From assembly GCA_947095585.1 (NCBI GenBank), contig OX352761.1, forward strand, positions 85,303,919-85,367,918: 64,000 nt of DNA, given 5' to 3'. This document shows positions 32,264 through 42,836 of the stretch, piece by piece (positions within the stretch are counted from its first letter, which is position 1; every line of letters starts with the position of its first letter). Under the pieces are notes generated by a model, which did no database searches, was not told the origin of the DNA, and saw only the letters and a program-made list of their open reading frames with translations. The stretch comes from Nephrocerus scutellatus (taxonomy: Eukaryota > Arthropoda > Insecta > Diptera > Pipunculidae). The translations under genes and the position numbers were made by a program.

Positions 32264-32960
32264 ATGATGAATCAGATCGTGGTCGGAATTTATTATGAGC
32301 AGACGCGGCAAAAATTACGGACTGAAGATCATCTTGGTAAAGCAAAGAAGATTTGCAGAGCTGCTGAAAGAGCTGAAAAACAAATGCATGAGCTGGAAGG
32401 TGAACCTAGTGTGAACGCGGTTACTAAAGAATTTGGTTGCAAAAGATGTGGCAAAAAGCATGGCCCAAAAAATTGTCCAACTTACAAAAAGGTATGTAAG
32501 GGATGCGGCCGACAGGGTCATTTTAAAATAATGTGTAAGTCAAATAAAGCACAAGAACAAAATAATTCCAAGCAAAATTAATCAGAAAAAAGTAGAAAAT
32601 ACAAGTCCAGAAATAAAATATATAAAAATGTAAACACGTTAGGCGAAGACTCGGAATCAGAATTAGATGACACGTCATATCCTGAGTACAAAGTAGGACT
32701 AGTAACTATCAATTCATTAAGTGGAGATGATAAATGGGTAGAAAAACTGGTAGTTGGTTTGAGCACGTTGAAAGTTAAATTAGACACTGGAGCAGAGTGT
32801 AATGTACTGCCAAGACAATAAGCGGAAGAATTGAATTTAACAATTGAAAAATCAGCAACCAAGAGATTATTACACAATAACGAAAGCGTATCAGTAGTAG
32901 GTGAAGCATATGCATTTTGTAAAGCGAAAAATAAAAGAGAATGGTAACTTCAAAATTATT
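32264..32960 (+). pseudogene. Unit 4 gag C-terminus and protease (left of LINE)
   Basis: The 105-codon frame 32264-32581 has both Cys/His boxes (second with His intact) and ends early at a TAA (AAAATTAATC) unique to this unit. The protease following (about 32755-32820) reads STLKVKLDTGAECNVLP without the first stop seen in other units, but the RQ*AEE stop remains. The sequence is interrupted at 32960 by the LINE. Confidence 0.7.
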
Positions 32961-33066
32961 TCATTTCATTTCATTTCATTTATTTTCATCAATGGAGTTT
33001 ATACTCTGCTGATTACATAATAATATGATAAATATATACAACATACATATATAAAAATAATTAATA

Positions 33067-34563
33067 TCATAAAAATTTTTTAATTAAGTTTTTAAATTCA
33101 TTTCTAGATAGTAGAATGCCGTCAACGTGATTGCAGATATAGTTATAAAATTTTATACATCTAGATATTGGCTCATTTTGTCCGAAGTTCGCTCTATGAA
33201 AATTATTATAAAATAAATAATTATTTCTTAGTTGTCTAGAAGGAATGTTGATCGGTAATTTAGCAAGTAGTTCAGGACAGTTAATATTATATGTCAGAAC
33301 ATCCCTTATAAAAATAATACAAGAGGATCTTCTACGTTTTTCTAATTTTTCCATATCAATAAGCAAACATCAGGTGTCATAGCATGGAAAATTACAAGAC
33401 CAATTAAAATGCCTTAAAGCGTATTTAGTAAAATTCTTTTGAATTCTTTCGATCTTATTAATGTGGGTGTTATAAATTGGAAACCAAACAACACAACAAT
33501 ATTCTAGAATTGGTCTCACTAACATTAGAAATAAATATTTTAATGTGTAAGGGTCTCTAAAGTCTTTAGAATTACGTTTCAAAAATCCGTTCATTGAGTT
33601 TGCCTTCGCAACAACAAAATCCATATGCGATCCAAATGTCAATCTTTCATCAAATAAAACGCCCAAATCATTAACAATTGAAACTCTCTTAAAAATTTGA
33701 GTTTCATATGAATATTGGAATAATACTGGTGTTATACTGTGGTGAGCTGTAAAAACTTTGCATTTATTAAAGTTTAAATATAATTTATTTTGAAAACACC
33801 ATTGACTAAGCTTATTTATTTCGTTTTGAAACACAAAACAATCGCTGACTGTCTTTACTTCTTTAAATATTTTTAAATCATCTGCATATAAGAGACACTT
33901 TGCAAGATGACGTTCGAGCAAGTTTCTCCAATTCGGACCATTTGTAATCTGTTTGTTAAATATGAGGACAACCATTTATGCATATTGCCATGGATACCAA
34001 GCTTATTCAACTTTTTTAAAAGTAGATTATGATCCACCCTATCAAAAGCCTTAGAAAAATCCGTGTACAGCACATCGACTTGTAAGCTGTTTTCTAATGC
34101 ATGGCAACAGAATGAAGTAAAGCATGTTAAATTTGTGACTGTAGAACGACCAGTCATAAATCCATGTTGAAATGGGGAAATAATTTCCTTTGTAACAAAA
34201 TACAGTGTATTCTTAACTAGTTTTTCAAAAAGCTTTGGAATCGCTGACAATTTACAAATAGGTCTATAATTTTCAATAAGGTGTTTTCGACCGGATTTGA
34301 AAATAGGATTTAAATATGAAACTTTCCATTCATCTAGAAAGTGTCCCTTACTTAAAGATTCATTAAAAATTTTTAAAAGTGGGACTGAAATCGAATTAAC
34401 ACATCTCTTTAATACTAGAGGTGGTATAGAATCGAATCCAGCAGCCTTTTTTCATCAATGTCTAAGAGTGCTTCTATAACTTCAGCTAAAGAAAGTTTTA
34501 TATTACAAAGATCTATTATCTCGTCAGTATTATTATACTCATTCTGGCAATTTGTGTTAAATG
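33067..34563 (-). pseudogene. LINE ORF2 reverse transcriptase and C-terminus (internal deletion)
   Basis: The RT begins near 34400 and reads FQHGFMTGRSTVTNLTCF, YTDFSKAFDRVDHNLLLKKL (first catalytic Asp) and LQMVRIGETCSNVILQ. The sequence then jumps directly to CLLYADDLKIFKEV. The expected GVPQGS block is missing, so about 25-30 codons were deleted and the frame changed near 33910. The rest gives VSIVNDLGVLFDERLTFGSH, LVRPILEYCCVVWFPIYNTH, IERIQKNFTKYALRH and, after a stop, the conserved tail ELLAKLPINIPSRQLRNNYL and NEPISRCIKFYN. It is inactive because of the deletion and shifts. Confidence 0.8.
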
Positions 34564-35830
34564 TCAAATCATAATTTTCCTGATAATACCTGGCAAAAAG
34601 ATCACATATAGATTTAATGTCGTTGGCAACTTCACCCGAGTACTCCATGCTATAGGAAAAATTTTGCTTTTTCTTTTAGAATTTAAATAAGACCAAAAAA
34701 ATTTACTGTTTGACTTAATTCTGGACTCTGCTTGCCAAATGTATTGCTTATAAAGAAATTTGTTTAAAAATTCAAATTCTTTTCTAAGTCTTTTAAAATT
34801 CTGAACATCATCCTGACATTTAGTTAATTTAGCTACTTTTTGAGCTTTGGTCTTGATGTTTTCCAGATTTCTTAATCTAAAATTATACCATGGCAATTTA
34901 AAATTAGATTTACTTTTTATCTTTGGAATAAATAAGTTAAATGCTTCATTTAAAACATTTGTGAAAATTTTAAACATATTTTTTAGGTCAACATTATCCA
35001 TAATATAGTCCCAACTAATATTAAGTAAGTAATTATTTATATTTGAAAAGTTTGCTTTTTTGAAATCATAACGTATTCTATTGTCTTTACATTCAATGTT
35101 GCAGTAGATGTATGTATCAAATGATATTACAAGAGCTTTATGATGAATACAATTTGACAATAATGGATGAAGACATTGGTGTATACTATGTTTCAAATCA
35201 TTTTGTACAAAAACTAAATCAAGAATTCTAAATAGATCATTTTTAATATTATTAATTTGATAAAAATTCATAGAATATAAATTATCTATCAAGATTGATT
35301 CATGTGATTTACACACGTTAAATGGAATAAGTGTATCGGAATCAAGATTAGTTTGCCAATTAATATCTCCAACATTAAAATCACCAAGAACGCAGATATG
35401 TTGATTTTCCTCAGAATTAGTTGAAAGCTGTTCAATGTTTTCAACGTGTTTTTGATAAACATCAGGAGAACTTGTTGGTCGAATATAACTTAGAACAAAG
35501 TTAATTTCATGTGTAACATTTGAACTTCGTCCCACTGTAACACCAAGCTGCTCAATTTCACCAAATGTGATGACTTAACGGCAATCAACACACCACCACC
35601 TCGGCTAACGACTGAAGAAAGTATACGATCTTTCCGATAAACAATATATGAATCATCAAGCAGTTCGCAATCATGTATTTGATCATGGAGCCAAGTCTCA
35701 GTCAAAGCGATTACATCGTATTCATTGAGAGAGGCAGATAAAAAGAGTTGATCTGTTTTTGTCCGCATACCGCTTACATTCTGGTAGTAAACAGACAACT
35801 CTTTTGGGTTAGAAATTACGTTAACTGCTG
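34564..35830 (-). pseudogene. LINE ORF2 endonuclease domain (frameshifted)
   Basis: Two overlapping minus-strand frames carry the apurinic-type endonuclease that nicks target DNA. The first (35490-35798) has MSVYYQNVSGMRTKTDQLFL, ALTETWLHDQI (catalytic Glu) and SRGGGVLIAV. The second (34564-35535) has HICVLGDFNVGDINW (Asp/Asn motif), then LDLVFVQNDLKH and a linker rich in Lys and Asn ending near YIWQAESRIKSNSKFFWSYL. A frameshift near 35500 separates them. The C-terminal SDH motif is replaced by NCIHHKALVISF near 35130, so His is kept. Confidence 0.75.
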
Positions 35831-36048
35831 TCGACGTTCCCTTTTCTCGTTTTTTGGGAGAAAAGAGAATTTTTTAATTTCAATTCCCAACGGCCAAATG
35901 GAGGAGTTCATAGCACAATTAAAAAGCGTACAGGGCACTGCTAGTTTGAAGTTAACATGATGTAAACTTAAGATATCAGCATCTCTTTTAACTAATTTAA
36001 TGACCGAGAGGCAATTCTCTGCTACATTTAATTTTCGGGCAGCATACT

Positions 36049-36804
36049 TTAAAACGGCTTGCTCGGTAGTATTTTTATTAAAACGCGAAAGGTGAATATG
36101 CCGACGTTTAGGAACGCTGTCGAAATCAGTTCAAATGCTGGTGTCAGTGCCATAATGTTTTCTTGTTGTTGCGACTCGTGCAATACTATTTGAATTTCTA
36201 TTAACACTCGATAAAGCATTAACAGACCCAGAAGCGACGGTGGTAGAGCTGTATTATTACCGACAACTTGCTTTTTTGTATTATTCCTCCGCGTCCGAAC
36301 GACTCTCTTATTTTTTAAAGTATTGCCAATCAAATTTTGCGAGGTAGAAGAGGCAATAACTGTTGCGAAAGTAGGCGCAGAAAGAGGAGCGGATGGTGTC
36401 GAAAAACCATTATCGTTGTTGTTATTACCACAATCCTCAACCACTGATGCAATAGAGTATGAAGTTTTGTCCGCTACATTAGCAGCAATCATGGCTGAAG
36501 TGGTCGCTGAGCACAAACTCACACTATCGGCATTTTTGCTTTTAACAAAGTCAATTAATTTTATTTTTAAGTCTGCCAATTCCTTTGATATTTCGGAGAG
36601 CATCGACATGAATACCGACGACGTTTTGGCACAATGAACACATGAAAAAAATAAGCGATCGTTATTTATTAAGCTATCGCAGGATTTATCGTCTAATCCG
36701 GAACAAACCCTATGAAAACTATTTCCACAGAACTTGCACACAACGGCCTTATTATTCAGAACAGGCTGTGAACAACTGATACAAAAAATATCGGAATTAG
36801 ACAT
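36049..36804 (-). CDS. LINE ORF1 with PHD-like zinc finger
   Basis: This 251-codon frame starts MSNSDIFCISCSQPVLNNKA. Its first 60 residues show a Cys4-His-Cys3-type pattern: CISC, CKFC, FHRVC and a later CVHC. That fits the PHD/treble-clef fingers known in ORF1 of CR1-like LINEs. A Leu/Lys heptad-like stretch follows (MLSEISKELADLKIKLIDFV), probably a coiled coil for self-association, and then a Ser/Ala-rich region and a basic RRNNTKKQ segment. ORF1 proteins bind element RNA. The last third (after about residue 190) no longer resembles ORF1 and may follow a frameshift. The start is the first ATG after the 5' untranslated end. Confidence 0.7.
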   Translation of the reverse strand: MSNSDIFCISCSQPVLNNKAVVCKFCGNSFHRVCSGLDDKSCDSLINNDRLFFSCVHCAKTSSVFMSMLSEISKELADLKIKLIDFVKSKNADSVSLCSATTSAMIAANVADKTSYSIASVVEDCGNNNNDNGFSTPSAPLSAPTFATVIASSTSQNLIGNTLKNKRVVRTRRNNTKKQVVGNNTALPPSLLGLLMLYRVLIEIQIVLHESQQQENIMALTPAFELISTAFLNVGIFTFRVLIKILPSKPF

Positions 36805-36847
36805 TATTGATTATTTAAACCACACTCGTTGACTGCCTGAAACTAAC

Positions 36848-37600
36848 TGACAGTAAACTTTCGCCTGTACTGGGCAGATAAATCTGCGAAAAATTTGGAT
36901 TCATCATACGAGTACATGAAGTATCAGCAAAGAAGGCGGAACCTGATAAAATCAATATAGGTTGCTGCAAAAACTTTGAATATGAAATAGACTTCATAGA
37001 ACATCCAAAATTTAAAATAATACCTCCAAGAAGAATACCGCATGCTTTGCGTGATAAAGTCAAAGTCGAGTTAGACAAAATGGTAAACATGGGAATTATT
37101 GAGACAGTAAAAAAACCAACAACAGCAGTAAGCCCAATAGTTGTGGTAAATAAAGGCAACAAAATTCGAATATGTCTGGACCCAACAGACTTAAATAAAA
37201 ACATAAAGCGAAGACATTATCCACTGAAAACAGTAAAAGAAATTTCAGCACGAGTAAAAAGAGCTAAATATTTCACAAAATTAGATTGTCAAAAGGGATT
37301 TTGGCAGATTCGTGTGAAAAAGCGAACGTCAGAGTACTGAACTTTCGGAACGCCATGGGGTGGTTACTGTTTTAAGCGACTTCCATTTGGAATATCTTCG
37401 GCACCCGAAATATTTTCTGAAATAATGAATAGTACGCTGCAAGGAATAGAGAACTGTGAGACAGCAATGGATGACATCTTTATGTTTGCTGAAAACAAAG
37501 AAAAATTACAAAAAATAACTAAAAAAGTAATGAAAGGCTAACGCAAGTAGGATTTACTCTAAACAAAGATAAATGTGAGTATAGTAGGATCGAAAATATC
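36848..37600 (+). pseudogene. Unit 4 reverse transcriptase (right of LINE)
   Basis: It resumes with TGACAGTAAACTTTCGCC exactly where the left part stopped. The frame 37047-37340 covers the RT fingers and ends in a TGA (GTACTGAAC for GTACTTAAC). The palm and AMDD box continue in frame to about 37540, and the thumb breaks at the same place as the other units. Confidence 0.75.
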
Positions 37601-38689
37601 AAAAAAACATTAACAACGACTGTCGCTGCCTGATTTTCCTGATTGAGCCTAAGTGCTCCGAATATAAATATACGTTTACTGAGGTAAGTAAAAAAATGGA
37701 TTTTATTTCATAATGAAACGAAATAAAATAATCTTGAAATTCACAATCAATTATTTCAATGCTTACTTTCGTGCCATTGCGCTAAATAGTTAAAAAGGGT
37801 GACGTGCTAAGAACCGCCATATTTTAACCAATCCAAATTAAAGCCAAAATTTAAATTTCAAAGTTTTTGCGGAAACAGTCCCAGAGCGCTAAATAGTTTG
37901 AAAGGGCGACATACCTAGGGTCGCCATCGTTCCTCAACTAAGCGAATTTCGTTTCACCAACCAGGCAGAAAATATTGAGGAGAATATGTGTGCCTAAAAC
38001 GATGCAGAGGTAAGAAGTAGTTAGTTTTTTTTTTTTTGATAATTGAGATTTTCGAAAGCTTTCTCGATAAGACTTTCAACTATTGCAGAGCATTCTAAAA
38101 GTATTTAAAGTGTTAATAGCAGTGGCTGTAAAACCTAATTTTTTTAAAACTAGAAGCTAACTTAAAGGTTAATTACTTTTCTTAACGTTTTATTTCAATT
38201 TCCTTATCAAATTGCATTAATTTTTTTTATTTGTGTACTGCATTTAGTGGCCGTAGGCGTGGCGGATAAACCTTTCGTTTGTGTCCCTTTTTCCCATTTT
38301 GGAAGTAAATTCTGCCGGCAGGATCCGCATTCAAAAGAGTGGAAAGCCAGGTAAAAGAAAATAAGTCTTGTATACATATTGTATGGATTAACGGCTACTA
38401 AGAGCAGTAAGGAATATATTTACATACTCGTTTTTTTTTTTATTTTTTTCTTTATTAAATTTTCTTGTTTGGTTTTATTATTTATAATTTATTGCAACAT
38501 AATTGAATTAAAATTAATATTAAAGTATTTGAAAAGAATTTGAATTGTTTTCTCTTGATTTTGAAAGCGACTAAACAGTCAATAAAATTTATAAGGAATG
38601 CGAACTAGTTGAAGCTTTTATTGTCTTTGCCCAGCGGGTTGAAGATACCTCTATTTGTGGTCTTTCTAGCTTTTTTAGTTATCTTTAAA

Positions 38690-39420
38690 TAGGTTGCAGC
38701 AACCATGCAGGGATAAATTAAGTTAGCATGGTGTGTGGGCTGGGATCAGTGATCCCCATGTAAGTATTCGACGTTCCGCCAAAATGACTGAGACTGAATA
38801 GTTATAAGGACCAATGGACAGACCACAGTCGGTCAAGTCCTTAACGGTACAAGTGTAACGAGGTCTGTCACATTGGCACTGAAGTCAGTCAATAAACACT
38901 ACTCAAACGATCAACACTTGTGATCACTATCACGTTACATGGTGTCAGACGTGGGATAAAGTGAAAAAAATTCATTAAAATAGTGCTGTAAAGAAGTAAA
39001 AGTGTTTAAATAAGTTAAATGGGCTCAAAAATAAAAGCATACAAATAAAGTATTGCAAAATAAAATGTAAATTTCTAAGAAAAAAGTTCACTTGAAAGAT
39101 CTTGTTACGATACGCAAGCGCGAGTGCAACGGTAAAAGATAATAAAAAAAGAATTGTCTAGAAACACAAGAGCATAAAAAGAAAACGAGCTCAAGTGTGT
39201 AAGTGTCTAAGATACAGACAAGAAAATCAACGCAATAACAATGAGCGGAATTATGCCACCAAAACAGCTGCATGTAAATGGTGATATCGACATGGCGGTT
39301 GAATGGACGGAATAGCTAGAAATGTATGAGAATTATTCAATTGCAGCCAAAATAAGTGCAGAATCAGCGGAAGTACAAGCAGCAAATTTTTTAACAATAA
39401 TTGGACGCGACGCTTGAAAA
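38690..39420 (+). repeat. Unit 5 LTR, primer-binding site and gag start of element D
   Basis: The LTR lies at about 38695-38940, followed by TGGTGTCAGACGTGGGAT (38940-38957) and the gag start MSGIMPPKQLHVNGDIDMAV at 39241 with a TAG after EWTE (GAATAGC). The other long units read GAAGAGC there, so this stop is private to unit 5. Confidence 0.7.
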
Positions 39421-39481
39421 GTACTGAATAACTTGGGACTTCTGATGCAGAAAAAAAGTCGTTAACACAATAAAAACCAAA

Positions 39482-39836
39482 TTGATAAAACATTTCGCAC
39501 CACCTAAAAACAAAACGTATGAGAGATGCCAGTACCATCGTATTAAGCAAGCGCCAAACGAAAAATGTAGTTATCCAGCCAATGTTCAAGAAGAATTTAT
39601 GATGAATCAGATCGTGGTCGGAATTTATTATGAGCAGACGCGGCAAAAATTACAGAGCTGCTGAAAGAGCTGAAAAACAAATGCATGAGCTGGAAGGCGA
39701 ACCTAGTGTGAACGCGGTTACTAAAGAATTTGGTTGCAAAAGATGTGGCAAAAAGCATGGCCCAAAGAATTGTCCAACTTACAAAAAGGTATGTAAGGGA
39801 TGCGGCCGACAGGGTCATTTTAAACTAATGTGTTAA
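39482..39836 (+). pseudogene. Unit 5 gag C-terminal half (deleted)
   Basis: A 47-base deletion relative to other units (after AAAATTAC at about 39651) shifts the frame, so the zinc-knuckle part is read in 39630-39836 and ends in TAA (ATGTGTTAATC). Both Cys/His boxes with His intact are visible. A second deletion removes GTTTTGAGGAAAT near 39560. Confidence 0.7.
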
Positions 39837-39989
39837 TCAAATAAAGCACAAGAACAAAATAATTCCAAGCAAAATCAATCAGAAAAAAGTAAAAAATACA
39901 AGTCCAGAAATAAAATATATAAAAATGTAAACACGTTAGGTGAAGACTCGGAATCAGAATTAGATGACACGTCATATCCTGAGTACAAA

Positions 39990-41020
39990 GTAGGACTTGT
40001 AACTATCAATTCATTAAGTGGAGATGATAAATGGGTAGAAAAACTGGTAGTTGGTTCGAGCACGTTGAAAGTTTAATTAGACACTGGAGCAGAGTGTAAT
40101 GTACTGCCAAGACAATAAGCGGAAGAATTGAATTTAAAAATTGAAAAATCAGCAACCAAGAGATTATTACACAATAACGAAAGCGTCTCAGTAGTAGGTG
40201 AAGCAAATGTGTTCTGTAAAGCGAAAAATAAAATAGGGAATGGTAACTTCAAAATTATTGACAGTAAGCTTTCGCCTATACTGGGCAGACAAATCTGCGA
40301 AAAATTTGGATTCATCATACGAGTACATGAAGTATCAGCAAAGAAGGCGGAACCTGATAAAATCAATATAGGTTGCTGCAAAAACTTTGAATATGAAGTA
40401 GACTTCATAGAACATCCAAAATTTAAAATAATACCTCCAAGAAGAATACCGCATGCTTTGCGTGATAAAGTCAAAGTTGAGTTAGACAAAATGGTAAACA
40501 TGGGAATTATTGAGACAGTAACAAAACCAACAACAGCAGTAAGCCCAATAGTTGTGGTAAATAAAGGCAACAAAATTCGAATATGTCTGGACCCAACAGA
40601 CTTAAATAAAAACATAAAGCGAAGACATTATCCACTGAAAACAGTAGAATAAATTTCAGCACGATTAAAAAGAGCTAAATATTTCACAAAATTAGATTGT
40701 CAAAAGGGATTTTGGCAGATTCGTGTGAAAAAGCGAACGTCAGAGTACTTAACTTTCGGAACGCCATGGGGTCGTTACTGTTTTAAGTGACTTCCATTTG
40801 GAATATCTTCGGCACCCGAAATATTTTCTGAAATAATGAATAGTACGCTGCAAGGAATAGAGAACTGTGAGACAGCAATGGGTGACATCTTTATGTTTGC
40901 TGAAAACAAAGAAAAATTACAAAAAATAACTAAAAAAGTAATGAAAGGCTAACGCAAGTAGGATTTACTCTAAACAAAGATAAATGTGAGTATAGTAGGA
41001 TCGAAAATATCAAAAAAAAC
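39990..41020 (+). pseudogene. Unit 5 protease and reverse transcriptase (broken)
   Basis: The protease carries the V*LDTGA and RQ*AEE stops. The RT frame 40128-40652 ends at a TAA (GTAGAATAAATT), and a TGA follows at about 40788 (TTAAGTGACTTCC). The catalytic box reads AMGDIFMF because of an A to G change (GATGAC to GGTGAC), so one catalytic Asp is lost. The thumb ends at the same break as in units 1-4, then the sequence runs into the array tail and unique flank. Confidence 0.8.
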
Positions 41021-41188
41021 ATTAACAACGACTGTTGCTGCCTGATTTTCCTGATTGAGCCCAAAGTGCTCCGAATATAAATATCCGCTTACTGAGGTAA
41101 GTAAAAAAAATGGATTTTATTTCATAATGAAAAGAAATAAAATAATCTTGAAATTCACAATTAATTATTTCAATGCTTACTTTCGTGC

Positions 41189-41499
41189 AAGATCTCCTCA
41201 GGCCAACGATCAAACAGCAAACTGTGCGAGATCATCGATTCTGCAACGATGCAAACAGAGAAAAATACTTCCATCTTAAGTGTTCGCGCCTTTCGCACCG
41301 CTCACTCTTTCGTTAGCTAACGAAAGTCAATTCTGCAGGCGCGACAGTGGTGCTCTTCGATCGTTGACCCAAGGTAAGGTAGTGTTACAGAAAGTTAAAT
41401 TTAACCCTTTTACGGCTTTCAAGTATATTTGAATTTAAGAAAGAACATTTTAGATTTTTGAAAGTTACTAGATACAAATTAAGTTTTAAGTTTAGCTCG
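41189..41499. other. Unique right flank of the array
   Basis: No coding frame is recognised. It includes a perfect 20-bp palindrome CTTTCGTTAGCTAACGAAAG (41307-41326) and a splice-donor-like CCAAGGTAAGGTAG near 41370. It separates the RT-bearing array from the RNase H half of element D pol. Confidence 0.45.
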
Positions 41500-41845
41500 A
41501 TGACAACGACACCTGTACTAATGTACTACGATGTCAACAAAAAAGTCAAATTATCAGTTGATGCTAGTTAAAAGGCAATTGAAGCGTGTTTGCTACAAGA
41601 TAATCAACCAGTAGCATACGCCACTAAAGCATTTACAGAAAGTCAGCAAAAAAGCCCACAAATTGAAAAAGAAGCAACTGCCATAAGATTTGCCAGAGGT
41701 TTTATGAATATATTTATGGCAAAAACCTAGAAATTGAGACAGATCACAAGCCCTTGGAGACCATTTTTAAGAAAGCCATCCATAAAGCACCGATAAGACT
41801 ACAACAAATATTATTAGAAGTAATACCATACTCACCAAAAATTTA
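41500..41845 (+). pseudogene. Element D RNase H
   Basis: The plus strand reads TPVLMYYDVNKKVKLSVDAS followed by a stop, then ACLLQDNQPVAYATKAFTES, IEKEATAIRFA, and after a frameshift FYEYIYGKNLEIETDHKPLE and KAPIRLQQILLEVIPYSPKI. This is gypsy RNase H with its Asp (SVDAS), Glu (EKEA) and Asp (TDHKP) residues. It is probably the continuation of the element whose RT is in the array, since both belong to the Mag/K02A2.6-like lineage. About 100 residues of thumb and connection between them are missing. The pogo-like element interrupts it at 41845. Confidence 0.75.
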
Positions 41846-42834
41846 GGGGAGACCGGGGAAAGTTGGCTCTAGGGGCTGGTAGACTCACCGCCAATAACTT
41901 CAAAACAAAACAATTTCTTTCATGTTAGTTCTTGTTGTTACATCGAACACAGCTACCTGCTTAGTCTCCCATTGTCTTTCGTCAGAGTCAGACGTCGTTA
42001 GAGATTTATTGCGAAAAAACAGATTTTTGCCTTCGTGAGTAATTTTTTTGTTTTCTTTTCGTTTTCTTTCTTCGCAGCGGTTTTTGTGTTTAAGTCAAAA
42101 AAAAAAATTTAGGATAGAGAGCGTGTGCATATTCGTGATCATCACAGCTGGTAGCTTTTTGTTGTTTTTATTTCCTACTACCGAAAAAAAATCATTGAGT
42201 GCCGACAGGCCGATCGGGGTAAGTTGACTTTTTTTTCGGGGTAAGTTGACTCATTTTTTTTAGGTGAAAATGAGAACATATGTTAGGAAAACCGCAAGAG
42301 GTGCAACCGAACAAACTGTTTTGGAGCGTGCGTGCCAGCTTATACTTGGAAAAGGAAAGAGTATACGATCTGTTGCTCGTGAGTCATGACCATGGGATTC
42401 CTTACAAAACCATGCAAAGATATGTTAAAAAATTTAAGCAGAAAAAATTGGAACATCCTTCACCCCTATTGTTGAGCTGTCTCTTAAACTCTTGAAACTC
42501 CTTATTTTTAGTTTTTGTTTAAAATAAAATTGATTTGTTATTATATTTTCTATAGTTTTATTATCAAAAAGGTGAAAATAAGAATATAGTCAACTGACCC
42601 CATACCCTTAGCCAACTTACCCCGGTTCTGGGGTTACTTGACTCATTTGAGGTCGTTGTGTAAAATTAAGAAAATAGTTTCTTAAAATTAGCTAATTTTA
42701 GAAGACATATTTTTTTTTTATTAAGCGAAAAAGATGTTTTATAAAAAGGCATTTGATTCGTTTTGATATCTTTCAAAGTTTTTTTTTAAAATAAAAGATA
42801 ACCTAATTTTGAGTCTACTATCCCCGGTCTCCCC
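41846..42834 (+). mobile_element. 989-bp pogo-like DNA transposon remnant with TA target duplication
   Basis: The termini are inverted: GGGGAGACCGGGGAAAGTTG at 41846 and CTATCCCCGGTCTCCCC ending at 42834, about 24 bases with three mismatches. TA flanks both sides (41844-41845 and 42835-42836), and the interrupted RNase H-to-integrase reading resumes after it. Inside, motifs resembling the ends recur (GGGGTAAGTTGACT at about 42218 and 42239; CAACTTACCCCGG near 42612). Only the N-terminal part of a transposase remains, so this is a non-autonomous deletion derivative. Confidence 0.85.
42270..42495 (+). pseudogene. Helix-turn-helix remnant of pogo-like transposase
   Basis: Starting at the ATG at 42270, one frame reads MRTYVRKTARGATEQTVLER followed by ACQLILGKGKSIRSVAR, then after a shift near 42382 DHGIPYKTMQRYVKKFKQKK. 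This resembles the psq/CENP-B-type N-terminal DNA-binding domain of pogo/Tigger-like transposases, which recognises the inverted repeats. No catalytic DDE/D domain follows; the frame ends at 42495. The identification rests on the motif GIPYKTMQRYV and the TA target, so the family is likely but not proven. Confidence 0.6.
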
Positions 42835-42836
42835 TA

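Larger units (their letters stand above)
32961..36847 (-). mobile_element. CR1/Jockey-superfamily LINE, nearly full length, with PHD-type ORF1
   Basis: On the minus strand it runs from a 5' untranslated start at about 36847 through ORF1, endonuclease, RT and a 3' end with a repeated AAATG tail (TTTCATTTCATTTCATTTC on the plus strand, 32959-32985). It sits in the RT/protease linker of array unit 4. Left flank ...AAAATTATT and right flank TGACAG... rejoin to the uninterrupted sequence of the other units with at most one shared T, so no target duplication was made. It is present in only one of five units, so it inserted after the array had formed or in one unit only. Confidence 0.9.
31046..37770 (+). 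repeat. Tandem array unit 4 (short form, 2838 bp, plus a 3887-bp LINE)
   Basis: Subtracting the LINE at 32961-36847 gives 2838 bp, matching unit 1. It shares unit 1's deletion joint (AAATAG/TCGTTAACAC, about 32107) although its leader groups with unit 3. It is the only unit in which the protease codon before LDTGA reads AAA (Lys) and not TAA. Confidence 0.9.
37771..41188 (+). repeat. Tandem array unit 5 (long form, 3414 bp) and right boundary
   Basis: Long form with a roughly 130-bp deletion in the leader (CTCAACTAAGCG at 37935). It ends at GTGC 41185-41188, where the sequence continues into unique AAGATCTCCTCAGG and not CATTGCGC. That junction defines the duplication breakpoint. Confidence 0.9.

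Noticed and set aside
36323..36637. Plus-strand 104-codon frame
   Set aside because: Antisense to the LINE ORF1 with its PHD-type finger.
21103..41188. The spaced direct repeats considered as a CRISPR-like or satellite array
   Set aside because: Units are about 3 kb and contain retroelement coding sequence; there are no short repeats with unique spacers.
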